64,000 nt of DNA from Kitasatospora sp. NA04385 (lineage in GTDB: Bacteria > Actinomycetota > Actinomycetes > Streptomycetales > Streptomycetaceae), in NCBI RefSeq assembly GCF_013364235.1, contig NZ_CP054919.1:7985603-8049602 (forward strand), in the 5' to 3' direction. The notes under the pieces are model-generated. The model was given only the letters and a program-made list of their open reading frames with translations. It was not told where the DNA came from and made no database searches. The translations under genes were made by a program, and so were the position numbers. Shown here piece by piece: positions 8,798-17,141 of this stretch (position 1 is its first letter; each line of letters starts with the position of its first letter).

Positions 8798-10120
8798 GTG
8801 GGTGCCCTGATTCCCGAAGTGCTCCGTGCCGAGCGCCAGTTCGCCCGGCTGTTCGTCGGCCAGTCGCTGTCGGTCCTGGGAGACCGGGTGTCGTTCGTGG
8901 CGCTGCCCTTCGCGGTGCTGTCGATCGGCGGCTCGGCCGCCGACGTCGGCCTGGTCACGGCCGCCGGACTGCTCCCGCTGCTGGTGTTCACCCTGGCCGG
9001 AGGAGTCTGGGCGGACCGGATACCGCGGCAGCGGATCATGCTGGCCTCCGACCTGGTGCGCTGCGCCGTCCAGACGGCCGCCGCCGTGCTGCTGCTCACC
9101 GGCAACGCCAGGGTCGGGCTGCTGGCACTGCTGATGGCGCTGTTCGGTGTCGCCGACGCCTTCTTCCTCCCCGCCTCCACCGGGCTGCTGCCCCTGCTCG
9201 TCCCCGCCGACCGGCTGCGCGAGGCGAATGCGCTGCGCGGGTTCGTGCAGTCGACGGGGCTGGTGGTCGGGCCCGCGCTGGCCGGTGCGCTGATCGCGGC
9301 GGTCGGGCCCGGCGGCGCGCTGGCGGTGGACGCCGCGAGTTTCGCCGTCAGCGCCGCCGTCCTGGCCCGGCTGGGCCCGGTCGGCGGCGGGTCGGTCAGC
9401 GGCGGGCCGGGCGGTGCCGGTGACGCCGGTGACGGGGTGGCGCGGGCCGAACGGCTCGGCTTCCTGGCCGAGCTGCGGATCGGCTGGCAGCAGGTGCGCA
9501 GCCGGACGTGGGTGTGGTCGGGGATGCTGGCGATGGCGGTCTACCACGTGGTGGTGCTGCCCTCGGTGTTCGTGTTCGGGCCGGTGCTGGCGGAGCGCGA
9601 GTGGGGCGGTGCCGGGGCGTGGGCCGTGGTGGTCATCGCGTTCGGCCTCGGCTCGATCGTGGGGGACGTCTGCGCCTACCGCCTGAAACCCGCCCGCCCG
9701 ATGGCCGTCGCCGCGGTGGCGATGGCGGTCGCCTCCTGCCAGGCGCTGATCATCGGGTCCGGCGCGCCGGTCTGGGTGATCGCCGCGCTGGAGGCGGTCA
9801 CCGGAGTGGGGGTGTCCCTGTTCTTCGTGCTCTGGGAGACCTCGCTCCAGGTGCACATACCGGAGCAGGTGCTCTCCCGGGTCAGCTCCTACGACCACCT
9901 GCTCGCCGTCGGCCTGATGCCGTTGGGGCTGGTACTGGCCGGCCCGCTCTCCGAGGGCCTCGGAGTGCGCCCCGCCCTGTTCGGGATGACCGCCCTCGCC
10001 GTACCGGCCGCGCTCGCCCTGCTCGCCCTTCCCGCCGTCCGCCGCCTGCCGGCGAGCCCGCCGGCCGGGGTGGCTTGCGGAGGCCGGGAGCCTGCTCCGG
10101 GGGTGGCGGTGGGAACGTGA
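8798..10120 (+). CDS. MFS transporter (DHA3/MFS_3, exporter-like)
   Basis: A 440-aa membrane protein with about twelve hydrophobic segments. The loop motif GGVWADRIPRQRIM after the second helix is the MFS signature, and LFVGQSLSVLGDRVSFVALP is typical of the MFS_3/EntS-like branch, whose members export small molecules or siderophores; the substrate here is unknown. The start is GTG 8798, just after AGGAGG (spacing four); the frame is open further upstream but without an SD. A hairpin terminator follows at 10177. There is no regulator beside it. Confidence 0.87.
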   Translation: MGALIPEVLRAERQFARLFVGQSLSVLGDRVSFVALPFAVLSIGGSAADVGLVTAAGLLPLLVFTLAGGVWADRIPRQRIMLASDLVRCAVQTAAAVLLLTGNARVGLLALLMALFGVADAFFLPASTGLLPLLVPADRLREANALRGFVQSTGLVVGPALAGALIAAVGPGGALAVDAASFAVSAAVLARLGPVGGGSVSGGPGGAGDAGDGVARAERLGFLAELRIGWQQVRSRTWVWSGMLAMAVYHVVVLPSVFVFGPVLAEREWGGAGAWAVVVIAFGLGSIVGDVCAYRLKPARPMAVAAVAMAVASCQALIIGSGAPVWVIAALEAVTGVGVSLFFVLWETSLQVHIPEQVLSRVSSYDHLLAVGLMPLGLVLAGPLSEGLGVRPALFGMTALAVPAALALLALPAVRRLPASPPAGVACGGREPAPGVAVGT

Positions 10121-10176
10121 CCCCGTTCATGGATCCAGCCGTCCGTGAACCATCGGAGTGTGGCGAGCCGCGGATG

Positions 10177-10199
10177 GGGGCAGGTCACCGCCCTGCCCC
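10177..10199. terminator. Hairpin after the MFS gene
   Basis: GGGGCAGG (10177-10184), seven-base loop, CCTGCCCC (10192-10199). No U-tract, as usual for GC-rich actinomycetes. The rest of 10121-10417 shows no gene on either strand. Confidence 0.45.
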
Positions 10200-10417
10200 G
10201 TGACGGTCGGCGCCACCGTGGTGCCGCGGAGGTGCGAGACGCCCCCGAAGACGGCCGGGGAAACCGGATCATCCGTCGGCCGAAGCACCGTCGGTGAGCG
10301 GTTCGGCTGGGGCGGTCCGGCTGTGGTCCCGGGCGGAGGCCGCAGGGAGCGGCGGAGCAGCAGGAGACGCAGGGAAAGGGAGAGGAAGAGCGGTAGCCGG
10401 GCGGCGGGTGGTCAGAG

Positions 10418-11076
10418 TCAGAGGAAGAGGGAGACGATGCCGGAGAGCAGGGCCAGCGCGGGCAGGGCGAGGAACCCGGCGATGCCCAGGAACCCGGTGA
10501 GGCCCAGGCCACCCGGGCGGAGGCCCAGGCCACCCGGGCGGAGGGACGGGCCGGGCCCCGTCCGGGGCGGCCGACCGAGGCGTTTGCCACGGCGGCCGAC
10601 CAGCACGGCGATCCCCAGGCCGGGGGCCAAGGAGAGCAGCCACAGACCGAACAGGAACATGCCGACGTCCCCCGCTGTGTGGTGTGCAGCGAGCTCGACG
10701 CAGTGGCCGTCGGGGGAGCAGCTGACGCTCAGGACGGTGCCCCGGGGGAGGGGCCGGAGAGGTCCTCGAGCAGCCACTCGCCATCGGTGGTGTCGGCGCC
10801 GCGCCGGTCACCGTGGCCGAAGCAGAAGAACGTCTGGGCGCGCCCGCCGCCCAGGCCGGAGCAGGAGTCGACGGTCATCGCCAGCGGCGGGGTCCCCCGC
10901 CAGCCGACCTGGTAGCTGAAGTCCCCGGCTGCGTGGAAGGAGTAGTAACCGCCGAGCAGGGTGATGGACAGGAACCCGAGCACCGCGGCGGCGAGGCCGA
11001 AGCTTTTGCGGACCCGCAGGCGCAGGGGGCGGGCCACCGGAAGGTTCTTCGGGTCGTGCGGGCGGGCTCTGCCCAT
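10418..11076 (-). pseudogene. Two/three-helix membrane protein split by a -1 frameshift in a C-run
   Basis: Two overlapping frames make one sensible protein. The first (11076 down to about 10750) gives MGRARPHDPKNLP, a membrane helix and an extracytoplasmic part ending EWLLEDLSGP. The second (about 10753 to 10418) continues as PRGTVLSVSCSPDGHCVEL, then two more helices. The switch falls in a CCCC-T-CCCCC run (minus strand, 10753-10744). One extra C would restore a 219-aa protein, almost the length of the intact relative at 28063-28716 (217 aa), which shares the G-x-x-V-x-C-x-x-x-G-x-C motif and helix layout. Either a real mutation or a homopolymer sequencing error. Start ATG 11076 has GGAG eight bases upstream. 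Function unknown. Confidence 0.75.
10501..10542 (-). repeat. 21-bp tandem duplication inside the membrane-protein gene
   Basis: Two perfect 21-bp copies (10501-10521, 10522-10542). They encode a repeated RPGGLGL in the linker between the last two helices, keeping frame. Confidence 0.85.
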
Positions 11077-11315
11077 CGAGGAGGCTCCACGGTGTTCGGA
11101 CGGGACGGGTGTTCGGCCCACACCGTAGGGCGCGTCCTCCGGTTCGTGGCGGGGTTGGCCGGACCTTTACCGGGCCCGGCCGTCCCCGAGGAGCTGCTTC
11201 CTCCCCGGCCCCGCCGCTTTCCCCATCCCATCCGTCCCGCTTGCCCCACCCACCCCCACTGCTCCCACTGCCCCTACTGTCCCCACCGGCCTCGCCGGCC
11301 CGTGGGGCTACGGGG

Positions 11316-11597
11316 TCAGCGGTACTCGCAGAGGTACGCCGTGTCGACCGAGACCTGGAGCTGGAACTTGCTGTCACCCGGAACGGAGAACCGCTCACCG
11401 GCGGAGAAGGTCTGCCACTCCTCGGCGCCCGGGAGCTTGACGGTCAGCGCACCGCTGACCACGTGCATGACCTCCGGCGCGGCGGTGCCGAACTCGTACT
11501 CGCCGGGGGCCATCACGCCCACGGTGGCCGGGCCGTCGGCCGAGGTGAAGGCGACCGACTTGACCGTGCCGTCGAAGTATTCGTTGACCTTGAGCAT
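11316..11597 (-). CDS. ppnP: Pyrimidine/purine nucleoside phosphorylase
   Basis: A 93-aa single-domain cupin of the PpnP (formerly DUF1255/YaiE) family, which phosphorolyses diverse nucleosides to base and ribose-1-phosphate. The chain begins MLKVNEYFDGTVKSVAF and contains VGVMAPGEYEFGTAAPEVMHVVSG-type strands (the family GEYxFxT...E.M block) followed by FSVPGDSKFQL near the end. Length matches the family. ATG 11597 has AGGAGA ten bases upstream. It is a cytosolic salvage enzyme; neighbours do not suggest an operon. Confidence 0.92.
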   Translation of the reverse strand: MLKVNEYFDGTVKSVAFTSADGPATVGVMAPGEYEFGTAAPEVMHVVSGALTVKLPGAEEWQTFSAGERFSVPGDSKFQLQVSVDTAYLCEYR

Positions 11598-11714
11598 GCG
11601 TGTTCTCCTGCGGAAGGTGTGCGGAACGGCGGCCGGGGCGTCGCGCACCCGGCCGCGGCGGGGGCGAGCCTATCGGCGCAGGCCGTTCGGTCGTCGTGGG
11701 CGTCCGTTGGTTGG

Positions 11715-12422
11715 TCACCGACCTGCGGCGGCCTCCGGCCGGGGCCGGAACGCGGCGCGCAGGTCGGCGAGTTCGGCGGGCCCGGCACCGTGCGCGCGCA
11801 GGTGCCCGTCCAGGGTGCCGTGGTGGGAACGGACGGAGAGCAGCGCCCGGCGCAGGTGGACGGCGGCCACCGGGCGGGAGGCGTGGCCGGGCCCGGCCTG
11901 GCCGGCGGCGCTCAGCCCGAGCGCGGCGTTGGAACGGAGGAAATCGGCGGTGACCTCGGGCTCCGGAGCGCCGAGCAACGACTGCAGCAGGGCGACCACC
12001 ACCCCGGTGCGGTCCTTGCCGGACGCGCAGTGCACCAGCACGGCGCGGTGCTCCGCCGCGAGCAACTGCCGGACGGCGGCCACCACGGGCCGTCCGGCCA
12101 GCTCGCCCATCAGCGGGTACAGCTCGGCCTGCTCCTCCGGCCAGCGCTGCTCGGCGAAGACCGGGACGTGCAGGTACCGGATTCCGCTGCCGTCGAGCGC
12201 GTCCGGCCGGGCGGCGGCCTCCGGCACGCTGCGCAGGTCCAGCACGGTGCGCACGCCCAGGGCGGACAGCGCCCGCGCGCCGTCGGGCGTCAGCCGGTCC
12301 AGCGCTCCGGACCGGTACAGCACCCCGCGCGGGAGCGCGCCGGTGCCGCCCGCGTCCCGGAAGTTGCGCACCCCGGGCACGTCGAGCCGGCCGGTCGGTT
12401 CGTCGACGATCACGGCTGCCAT
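11715..12422 (-). CDS. Tyrosine/serine protein phosphatase (PTP3 type)
   Basis: A 235-aa cytosolic phosphatase. It opens with GVRNFRDAGG, the typical N-terminal motif of bacterial tyrosine/serine phosphatases, and carries the P-loop HCASGKDRTG (Cys132 nucleophile, Arg138), with a Lys and Asp inside the loop as in enzymes that also accept phosphoinositides. The target is unknown. ATG 12422 is the first sensible start; the frame upstream is low-quality. Followed by ppnP on the same strand 118 bases later, so co-transcription is possible but not shown. Confidence 0.87.
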   Translation of the reverse strand: MAAVIVDEPTGRLDVPGVRNFRDAGGTGALPRGVLYRSGALDRLTPDGARALSALGVRTVLDLRSVPEAAARPDALDGSGIRYLHVPVFAEQRWPEEQAELYPLMGELAGRPVVAAVRQLLAAEHRAVLVHCASGKDRTGVVVALLQSLLGAPEPEVTADFLRSNAALGLSAAGQAGPGHASRPVAAVHLRRALLSVRSHHGTLDGHLRAHGAGPAELADLRAAFRPRPEAAAGR

Positions 12423-12615
12423 CCTAGGCAGCTGCCGCGGCCGCCCCGGGCCGGTCCCGGTGGGCCGCCCCGGGCCCGACCGGGGAGGTGTTCGCGCGGG
12501 TCGCCCCTTCCGCGCCGGGGCGCTGCGCACCGTGATCTCCGAAGCCCTTCACCCCGTCCACCGGCCCGGCCCGCGGTGCTGCCGCGGGCCGGACCGGCCG
12601 GCGTCCGCACCGATG

Positions 12616-12651
12616 TCCGGACCGGTATCCGGACCGGCATCCGGACCGGGG
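12616..12651. repeat. Three 12-bp direct repeats between the phosphatase and glyA
   Basis: Three consecutive 12-bp units (12616-12627, 12628-12639, 12640-12651), each beginning TCCGGACCGG, about 15 bases after the glyA stop. Each unit contains the palindrome CCGGACCGG-like core. The rest of 12423-12666 shows no gene. Confidence 0.7.
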
Positions 12652-12666
12652 TGCGGTGCGGGGGGA

Positions 12667-14115
12667 TCAGCCGAGCGCGATGCCCGGGTAGAGCGGGTGC
12701 TCGGCGAGCAGGTCGACCGCGCGCTTGGCGACGGCGTCGCGGACGGCCGCGTCCAGCGCGTACTGCGCCTTCGAGGAGCCGACCGGTGCGGTGGCCGTCA
12801 GCACCGTGTGGATCAGCTCGGCGACCTCGTCCAGCTCCGCCGCGTCCAGGCCCCGGGTGGTCAGCGCGGGCGTGCCGAGCCGGATGCCGGAGGTGTACCA
12901 GGCGCCGTTCGGGTCCTGCGGGACGGCGTTGCGGTTGGTGACGATGCCGGAGTCCAGCAGCGCCGCCTCCGCCTGGCGGCCCGTCAGGCCGTACGAGGAG
13001 ACGTCCGCCAGCACCAGGTGGTTGTCGGTGCCGCCGGTCACCAGCGTGGCGCCGCGCTTCAGCAGGCCCTCGGCCAGCGCCCGCGCGTTGTCGACCACCT
13101 GCCGGGCGTACACCTGGAACTCGGGGCGGCGGGCCTCGGCGAACGCCACCGCCTTCGCGGCCATCACGTGCGACAGCGGCCCGCCGAGCACCAGCGGGCA
13201 GCCCCGGTCGACGTGCTCCGCCAGCTCCGAGGTGCACAGCACCATGCCGCCGCGCGGGCCGCGCAGCGATTTGTGGGTGGTGGTGGTGACGATCTGGGCG
13301 TGCGCCACCGGGTCGAAGTCCCCGGTCAGCACCTTGCCCGCGACCAGGCCCGCGAAGTGCGCCATGTCGACCATCAGGGTCGTGCCGACCTCGTCCGCGA
13401 TCTCCCGCATCCGGCGGAAGTTCACCAGCCGCGGGTACGCCGAGTACCCGGCGACCAGGATCAGCGGCTTGAACTCCAGGGCGATCCGCCGCACCTCGTC
13501 GTAGTCGACCAGCCCGGTCTCCGGGTCCGTCCCGTAGCTGCGCTGGTCGAACATCTTGCCCGAGATGTTCGGCCGAAAGCCGTGGGTGAGGTGGCCGCCG
13601 GTGTCCAGCGACATGCCCAGCATCCGCTGGTTGCCCAGCTCGCGGCGGAGCTCGGCCCAGTCCTGCTCGCTCAGGTCGTTGACGTTGCGCACCTGGGCGC
13701 GCTGCAGCGCCGGGCTCTCCACCCGCTGCGACAGCACCGCCCAGAACGCCACCAGGTTGGCGTCGATCCCGGAGTGCGGCTGCACGTACGCGTGCTCGGC
13801 GCCGAACAGCTCGCGGGCGTGCTCGGCGGCCAGCTCCTCCACGGCGTCCACGTTGCGGCAGCCCGCGTAGAAGCGGCGGCCGGGGGTGCCCTCCGCGTAC
13901 TTGTCGCTCAGCCAGTTGCCCATCGCCAGCAGCACCGCGGGCGAGGCGTAGTTCTCACTGGCGATCAGCTTCAGCGAGGCGCGCTGGTCCGCCAGTTCCC
14001 CGGAGATCGCCGCGGCGACCCGGGGTTCGACGGCGCGCACCACGTCCAGGGCGCTGCGGAAGGCGGTGTCGGCGGCGGGGCTGCCGAAGGTGTGTGCGGA
14101 CACGGACTCGACCAC
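12667..14115 (-). CDS. glyA: Serine hydroxymethyltransferase
   Basis: A 482-aa PLP enzyme interconverting serine and glycine with tetrahydrofolate one-carbon transfer, in the cytosol. LKLIASENYAS and KYAEGTPGRRFYAGCRNVD are SHMT signatures; TTTTHKSLRGPRGG holds the PLP lysine. It is about 60 residues longer than the usual 420-aa enzyme, as in the long actinobacterial SHMT form. The GTG at 14115 is chosen because GAGGAG lies eight bases upstream and because the frame upstream overlaps the ZTP riboswitch. Its control by ZTP fits its job, since ZTP accumulates when 10-formyl-THF is short. Confidence 0.95.
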   Translation of the reverse strand: MVESVSAHTFGSPAADTAFRSALDVVRAVEPRVAAAISGELADQRASLKLIASENYASPAVLLAMGNWLSDKYAEGTPGRRFYAGCRNVDAVEELAAEHARELFGAEHAYVQPHSGIDANLVAFWAVLSQRVESPALQRAQVRNVNDLSEQDWAELRRELGNQRMLGMSLDTGGHLTHGFRPNISGKMFDQRSYGTDPETGLVDYDEVRRIALEFKPLILVAGYSAYPRLVNFRRMREIADEVGTTLMVDMAHFAGLVAGKVLTGDFDPVAHAQIVTTTTHKSLRGPRGGMVLCTSELAEHVDRGCPLVLGGPLSHVMAAKAVAFAEARRPEFQVYARQVVDNARALAEGLLKRGATLVTGGTDNHLVLADVSSYGLTGRQAEAALLDSGIVTNRNAVPQDPNGAWYTSGIRLGTPALTTRGLDAAELDEVAELIHTVLTATAPVGSSKAQYALDAAVRDAVAKRAVDLLAEHPLYPGIALG

Positions 14116-14149
14116 GGGCGGTCTCCTCGAAGTACGGAACGACGATTCG

Positions 14150-14252
14150 GACGGCCCAGGCGCACGGCGACAGCACACGGCACCCGGAGGCACCGCACGG
14201 AGCCGCTCCCCGATGGTGATTTCCATCCCAGCGCGCCAGTCACGGCTCACCG
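14150..14252 (-). promoter_or_regulatory. ZTP (pfl) riboswitch upstream of glyA
   Basis: Minus-strand leader with CGTGACTGGCG (14234-14244), a GGGGAGCG loop block (14204-14211) within a stem, and a distal GCCTGGGC (14154-14161): the conserved elements of the pfl/ZTP class in the right order. It ends about 35 bases before the glyA GTG. ZTP/ZMP-sensing RNAs ahead of glyA are established in actinobacteria; the assignment here is by motif. Confidence 0.85.
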
Positions 14253-14458
14253 TGATGCTACCAACCGGCGGGGCCGGCCTGTAGTACGCCTGGGCGACGC
14301 CGCTCCGGCACCGGGGACGGCACCGGGGACGCCGAGGAAGTCAGGGAAGTCGGGGACGCCGGGGACGCCGGGGAAGTCGGGGAAGTCGGGGAGGCCCGGT
14401 GGAGGCCGCGGGGAAAACCCCTGGTGCGGCCGGGCCCGGCATCGGCATGATCGGGCGC

Positions 14459-14974
14459 ATGACATGGACCCTCCCCGCCACCACCCGCACCGGCGGCTCG
14501 CTCACCGCGCCCGAGACCGAACTGCTGCCCGGCTACCTCGCCTGGCACCGCGCCACCTTCCTGCACAAGTGCGCCGGGCTGACCGGCGAGCAGCTCGCGC
14601 TGCGCCCGCTGCCCGCGAGCTCGCTCTCGCTGCTCGGCCTGATGCGCCACCTGGCCAAGGTGGAGCGGACGTGGTTCCGGATCCGCTTCGCCGGCCAGGA
14701 CGTCCCGCCGCTGCACTTCGTGGAGGGCCACAAGGACGCCGACTTCGACCTGCTGGAGCCCGAGCGGGCCGAGCAGGAGTACCTGGCGCTGCTGGAGGAG
14801 CAGCGGCTCGCCGACCTCGCGGTGACCGGCGCCGGGTTGGACGAGGTGCTGGCCGCGTACGGCGAGAAGCAGTCGCTGCGCACGACGTACCTGCACGTCA
14901 TCACCGAGTACGCCCGCCACAACGGCCACGCCGACCTGTTGCGCGAGCACATCGACGGGGTGACCGGGGGCTGA
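14459..14974 (+). CDS. DinB-family (DUF664-like) protein
   Basis: A 171-aa four-helix-bundle protein of the DinB/DUF664 type. Key pieces are GYLAWHRATFLHKCAGL, SLLGLMRHLAKVERTWF (metal-site His in the second helix) and TYLHVITEYARHNGHADLLREHIDG near the end with the HxxxHxxxxRE-like metal site. Relatives are metal-dependent, thiol (mycothiol)-linked transferases or hydrolases of mostly unknown substrate. ATG 14459 is preferred, with an alternative ATG at 14447; neither has a strong SD. It stands alone. Confidence 0.83.
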   Translation: MTWTLPATTRTGGSLTAPETELLPGYLAWHRATFLHKCAGLTGEQLALRPLPASSLSLLGLMRHLAKVERTWFRIRFAGQDVPPLHFVEGHKDADFDLLEPERAEQEYLALLEEQRLADLAVTGAGLDEVLAAYGEKQSLRTTYLHVITEYARHNGHADLLREHIDGVTGG

Positions 14975-15071
14975 ACGGGAGGCCCCGGAGGGTGAAGTCC
15001 CTTGCGGGGCAAGGGCACTGGAATGCACCCCGGCCGGACGGTTCGTCAGATGAGCGGATAGCATACTGAGT

Positions 15072-15563
15072 ATGGGACCTCTCGAACCGAACGTGCCCGA
15101 GCTGATCCTCGGACTGATCGTCTTCTCCGCCCTCTTCTGGGCGCTCGGCAAGGTGCTGCTGCCCCGCATCGAACGCACCCTCGCCGAGCGCCACGACAAG
15201 ACCGACGGCGGCATCGCCCGCGCGGAGGCGGTCCGGGCCGAGGCGGAACGCATCCGCCAGGAGTTCCAGGCCGAGCTGACCGCCGCCCGGCACGAGGCCG
15301 CCGCCATCCGGCAGGCCGCCGCCGAGGAGGGCGCGGCCCTGGTCGCCGCCCTGCGCGCGGAGGGCCTGCAGCAGCGCGAGCAGCTGGTGGCCGAGGCGCA
15401 GGTGCAGCTGGCCGCGGACAAGGTGCTGGCCGAGGCCGAACTGCGCGAGGACGTCATCAAGCTGGCGTCCGAGCTGGCCTCCCGGGTGGTCGGCGAACCG
15501 CTCGGCGACCTGCCCTCCACCCGCGCCGCCGCGGAGGAGTTCCGCAACCGCGCCGAGGTCTGA
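15072..15563 (+). CDS. Orphan F-type ATP synthase subunit b-like protein
   Basis: A 163-aa protein. One N-terminal membrane helix (ELILGLIVFSALFWAL, about 10-28) is followed by a basic turn and a long charged alpha-helical stretch (RAEAVRAEAERIRQEF to about 140), the layout of F0 subunit b. No other ATP-synthase gene is in the window, so this copy lies outside an atp operon. The ATG is preceded by CATACT (15062-15067) only five bases upstream with no SD, so the mRNA may be leaderless. It may be a second stator subunit or a repurposed membrane-anchored coiled coil. Confidence 0.78.
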   Translation: MGPLEPNVPELILGLIVFSALFWALGKVLLPRIERTLAERHDKTDGGIARAEAVRAEAERIRQEFQAELTAARHEAAAIRQAAAEEGAALVAALRAEGLQQREQLVAEAQVQLAADKVLAEAELREDVIKLASELASRVVGEPLGDLPSTRAAAEEFRNRAEV

Positions 15564-15594
15564 CGCCCCGCCCGTTCGCAGCGGTGGAGGTGGT

Positions 15595-16905
15595 TCAGGA
15601 GCACGGGCCGTCGTCGGCCCACACGCCCCACTGGCCGCTGGCGGACGGGTTCTCGTTCAGGGTCCACCACTTGGCGTGGTAGTTGTGGCCGTTGTAGCTG
15701 ACCTTGTTGTTCGCCACGTAGGTGGTGGAGGCGGACCAGGCCGGGCTGCAGGTACCGGTTCCGGTGCTGGTGCTCGGGGAGGGGCTGGTCCCGGTGCTCG
15801 GCGAGGTGCTGCTGCTCGGCGACGGGGAGGTGCTGGTGGGCGGGGTCGCACCGGCGAACTTCACCGTGTACTTGGTGAAGTCCCAGTCGTTCTGGGCCAC
15901 GCTGGAGCAGGCGCCGGACAGGCCGGGGTCGACCGTGCCGGGGCACTGCCGGTCGCGGTTGACGGACCAGTAGGTGTAGCGGGCCAGCTTGTGCGCGGTG
16001 GCGAAGTCCAGCACGGTCTGGAAGTCCGCCTGCTTGAAGTACTCGGCCGCGTCGGTGCGGCCGTTCATCAGCGACACGCCCTCGTGGGCGTACGCGGTGG
16101 CCTCGTTCCAGCCGAAGGTGCTCTGCAGGAGCTGGTTGAACTTCACCAGCGCGTCGGTCTGCGCCGCCGCCCCGTTGAAGCCGCCGTCGAACGGCATGAT
16201 CGAGTAGTTGTTCGGGGTGAAGCCCTGGGACTTCGCCTCCAGCAGCATCTGGGTGCCGAACCAGCCGGTGCCGGCGTTGGTGCCCGCGGTGGTGATGGAG
16301 ACGTAGATGCCCGGGTTGTTCTGCTGCAGGATGCGGGCCGCGCCAATCTCGTTGTGGATGGCGGCGGTGTTCTCGTACTCCGGCTCCTCCAGGTCGAAGT
16401 CGATCGCCTTGAGGCCGTACTTGGTGACGACCTTCTGGTACGCGGCGGCGGTCGCCTCCGGGGTGCCGCAGGTCTGGCCGAGCTTGGTGCCGCCGTAGCC
16501 GCCGACCGAGACCGAGACGTCGCCGCCCTTGTTGCGGATGGTCTGGATGACGGCCGGCATCGTGGTGTCGGTGTCGATCGAGGACGTCCCGCCCCAGGAG
16601 GGGCTGCAGCTGTTGCCCTGGGCCAGGATGAACGCCAGCTGGAACGCCTTCTGACCGGTGGCGTCCATCACGGCGGCGGCGTCCGGCGGGCTGTTGTCCT
16701 CCGGCATCAGGTACGGCGCGGAGGCGTACCAGTTGGAGCCGAGCCCGGTCGTGGTGGCGGCGTTCGCCGCGCCGGAGACGGCGACGGCCGAGACGGCACC
16801 GGCCAGCAGGCCGAACACGGACAGGGCGACCGCGGCGGTGCGCCGCGGACGGCGCGGCCGCGCCGGGGCGGCTTGGGGGGTGTGGGGGGGAAGTGCGCGT
16901 TCCAT
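15595..16905 (-). CDS. Secreted GH18 chitinase with C-terminal chitin-binding module
   Basis: A 436-aa secreted enzyme. A signal peptide (about 1-49, ending ANAA) leads to a GH18 domain (about 52-345) with the catalytic DxDxE in AIDFDLEEPE. A Ser/Thr/Pro linker follows, then a carbohydrate-binding module of the CBM5/12 type (about 385-436) with CSPAWSASTTYVANNKVSY and WWTLNENPS, whose tryptophans bind chitin. It hydrolyses beta-1,4-GlcNAc polymers outside the cell. ATG 16905 has GGAGAGG upstream. A promoter with an overlapping DasR-like site lies at 17014-17045. Confidence 0.92.
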   Translation of the reverse strand: MERALPPHTPQAAPARPRRPRRTAAVALSVFGLLAGAVSAVAVSGAANAATTTGLGSNWYASAPYLMPEDNSPPDAAAVMDATGQKAFQLAFILAQGNSCSPSWGGTSSIDTDTTMPAVIQTIRNKGGDVSVSVGGYGGTKLGQTCGTPEATAAAYQKVVTKYGLKAIDFDLEEPEYENTAAIHNEIGAARILQQNNPGIYVSITTAGTNAGTGWFGTQMLLEAKSQGFTPNNYSIMPFDGGFNGAAAQTDALVKFNQLLQSTFGWNEATAYAHEGVSLMNGRTDAAEYFKQADFQTVLDFATAHKLARYTYWSVNRDRQCPGTVDPGLSGACSSVAQNDWDFTKYTVKFAGATPPTSTSPSPSSSTSPSTGTSPSPSTSTGTGTCSPAWSASTTYVANNKVSYNGHNYHAKWWTLNENPSASGQWGVWADDGPCS

Positions 16906-17013
16906 CGAGGACCTCTCCAGGAGGCGGCGAGGACGGCGGCCCGGACGCGCGGCAGGTGGGGGTGCGCGGCCGGGTCAACGGTCGGGTGCCTAGCCGAGGT
17001 TGACGTGACTGCC

Positions 17014-17045
17014 ACTGGTATAGACCTGTGCCGGAGCGCCGTCAA
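17014..17045 (-). promoter_or_regulatory. Chitinase promoter with overlapping dre (DasR) site
   Basis: Minus strand: -35 TTGACG (17045-17040), 17-bp spacer, -10 TATACC (17022-17017). The 16-mer at 17014-17029, ACTGGTATAGACCTGT, matches 13 of 16 positions of the DasR consensus ACTGGTCTAGACCACT and covers the -10. DasR repression relieved by GlcN-6-P is established for Streptomyces chitinases. Confidence 0.85.
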
Positions 17046-17141
17046 GCCTTTGCGCCGCACCCCGGCCGGTCGGTTCAGGGTGCGGTCAAATCTCGGTAAA
17101 ACGCAGGTCAAAGCGGGTGTCGCGGATCGATTGACGGACCG

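Noticed and set aside
14116..14250. N-terminal extension of glyA to an ATG at 14250
   Set aside because: The segment is the ZTP riboswitch; the GTG at 14115 has the SD and matches the SHMT start.
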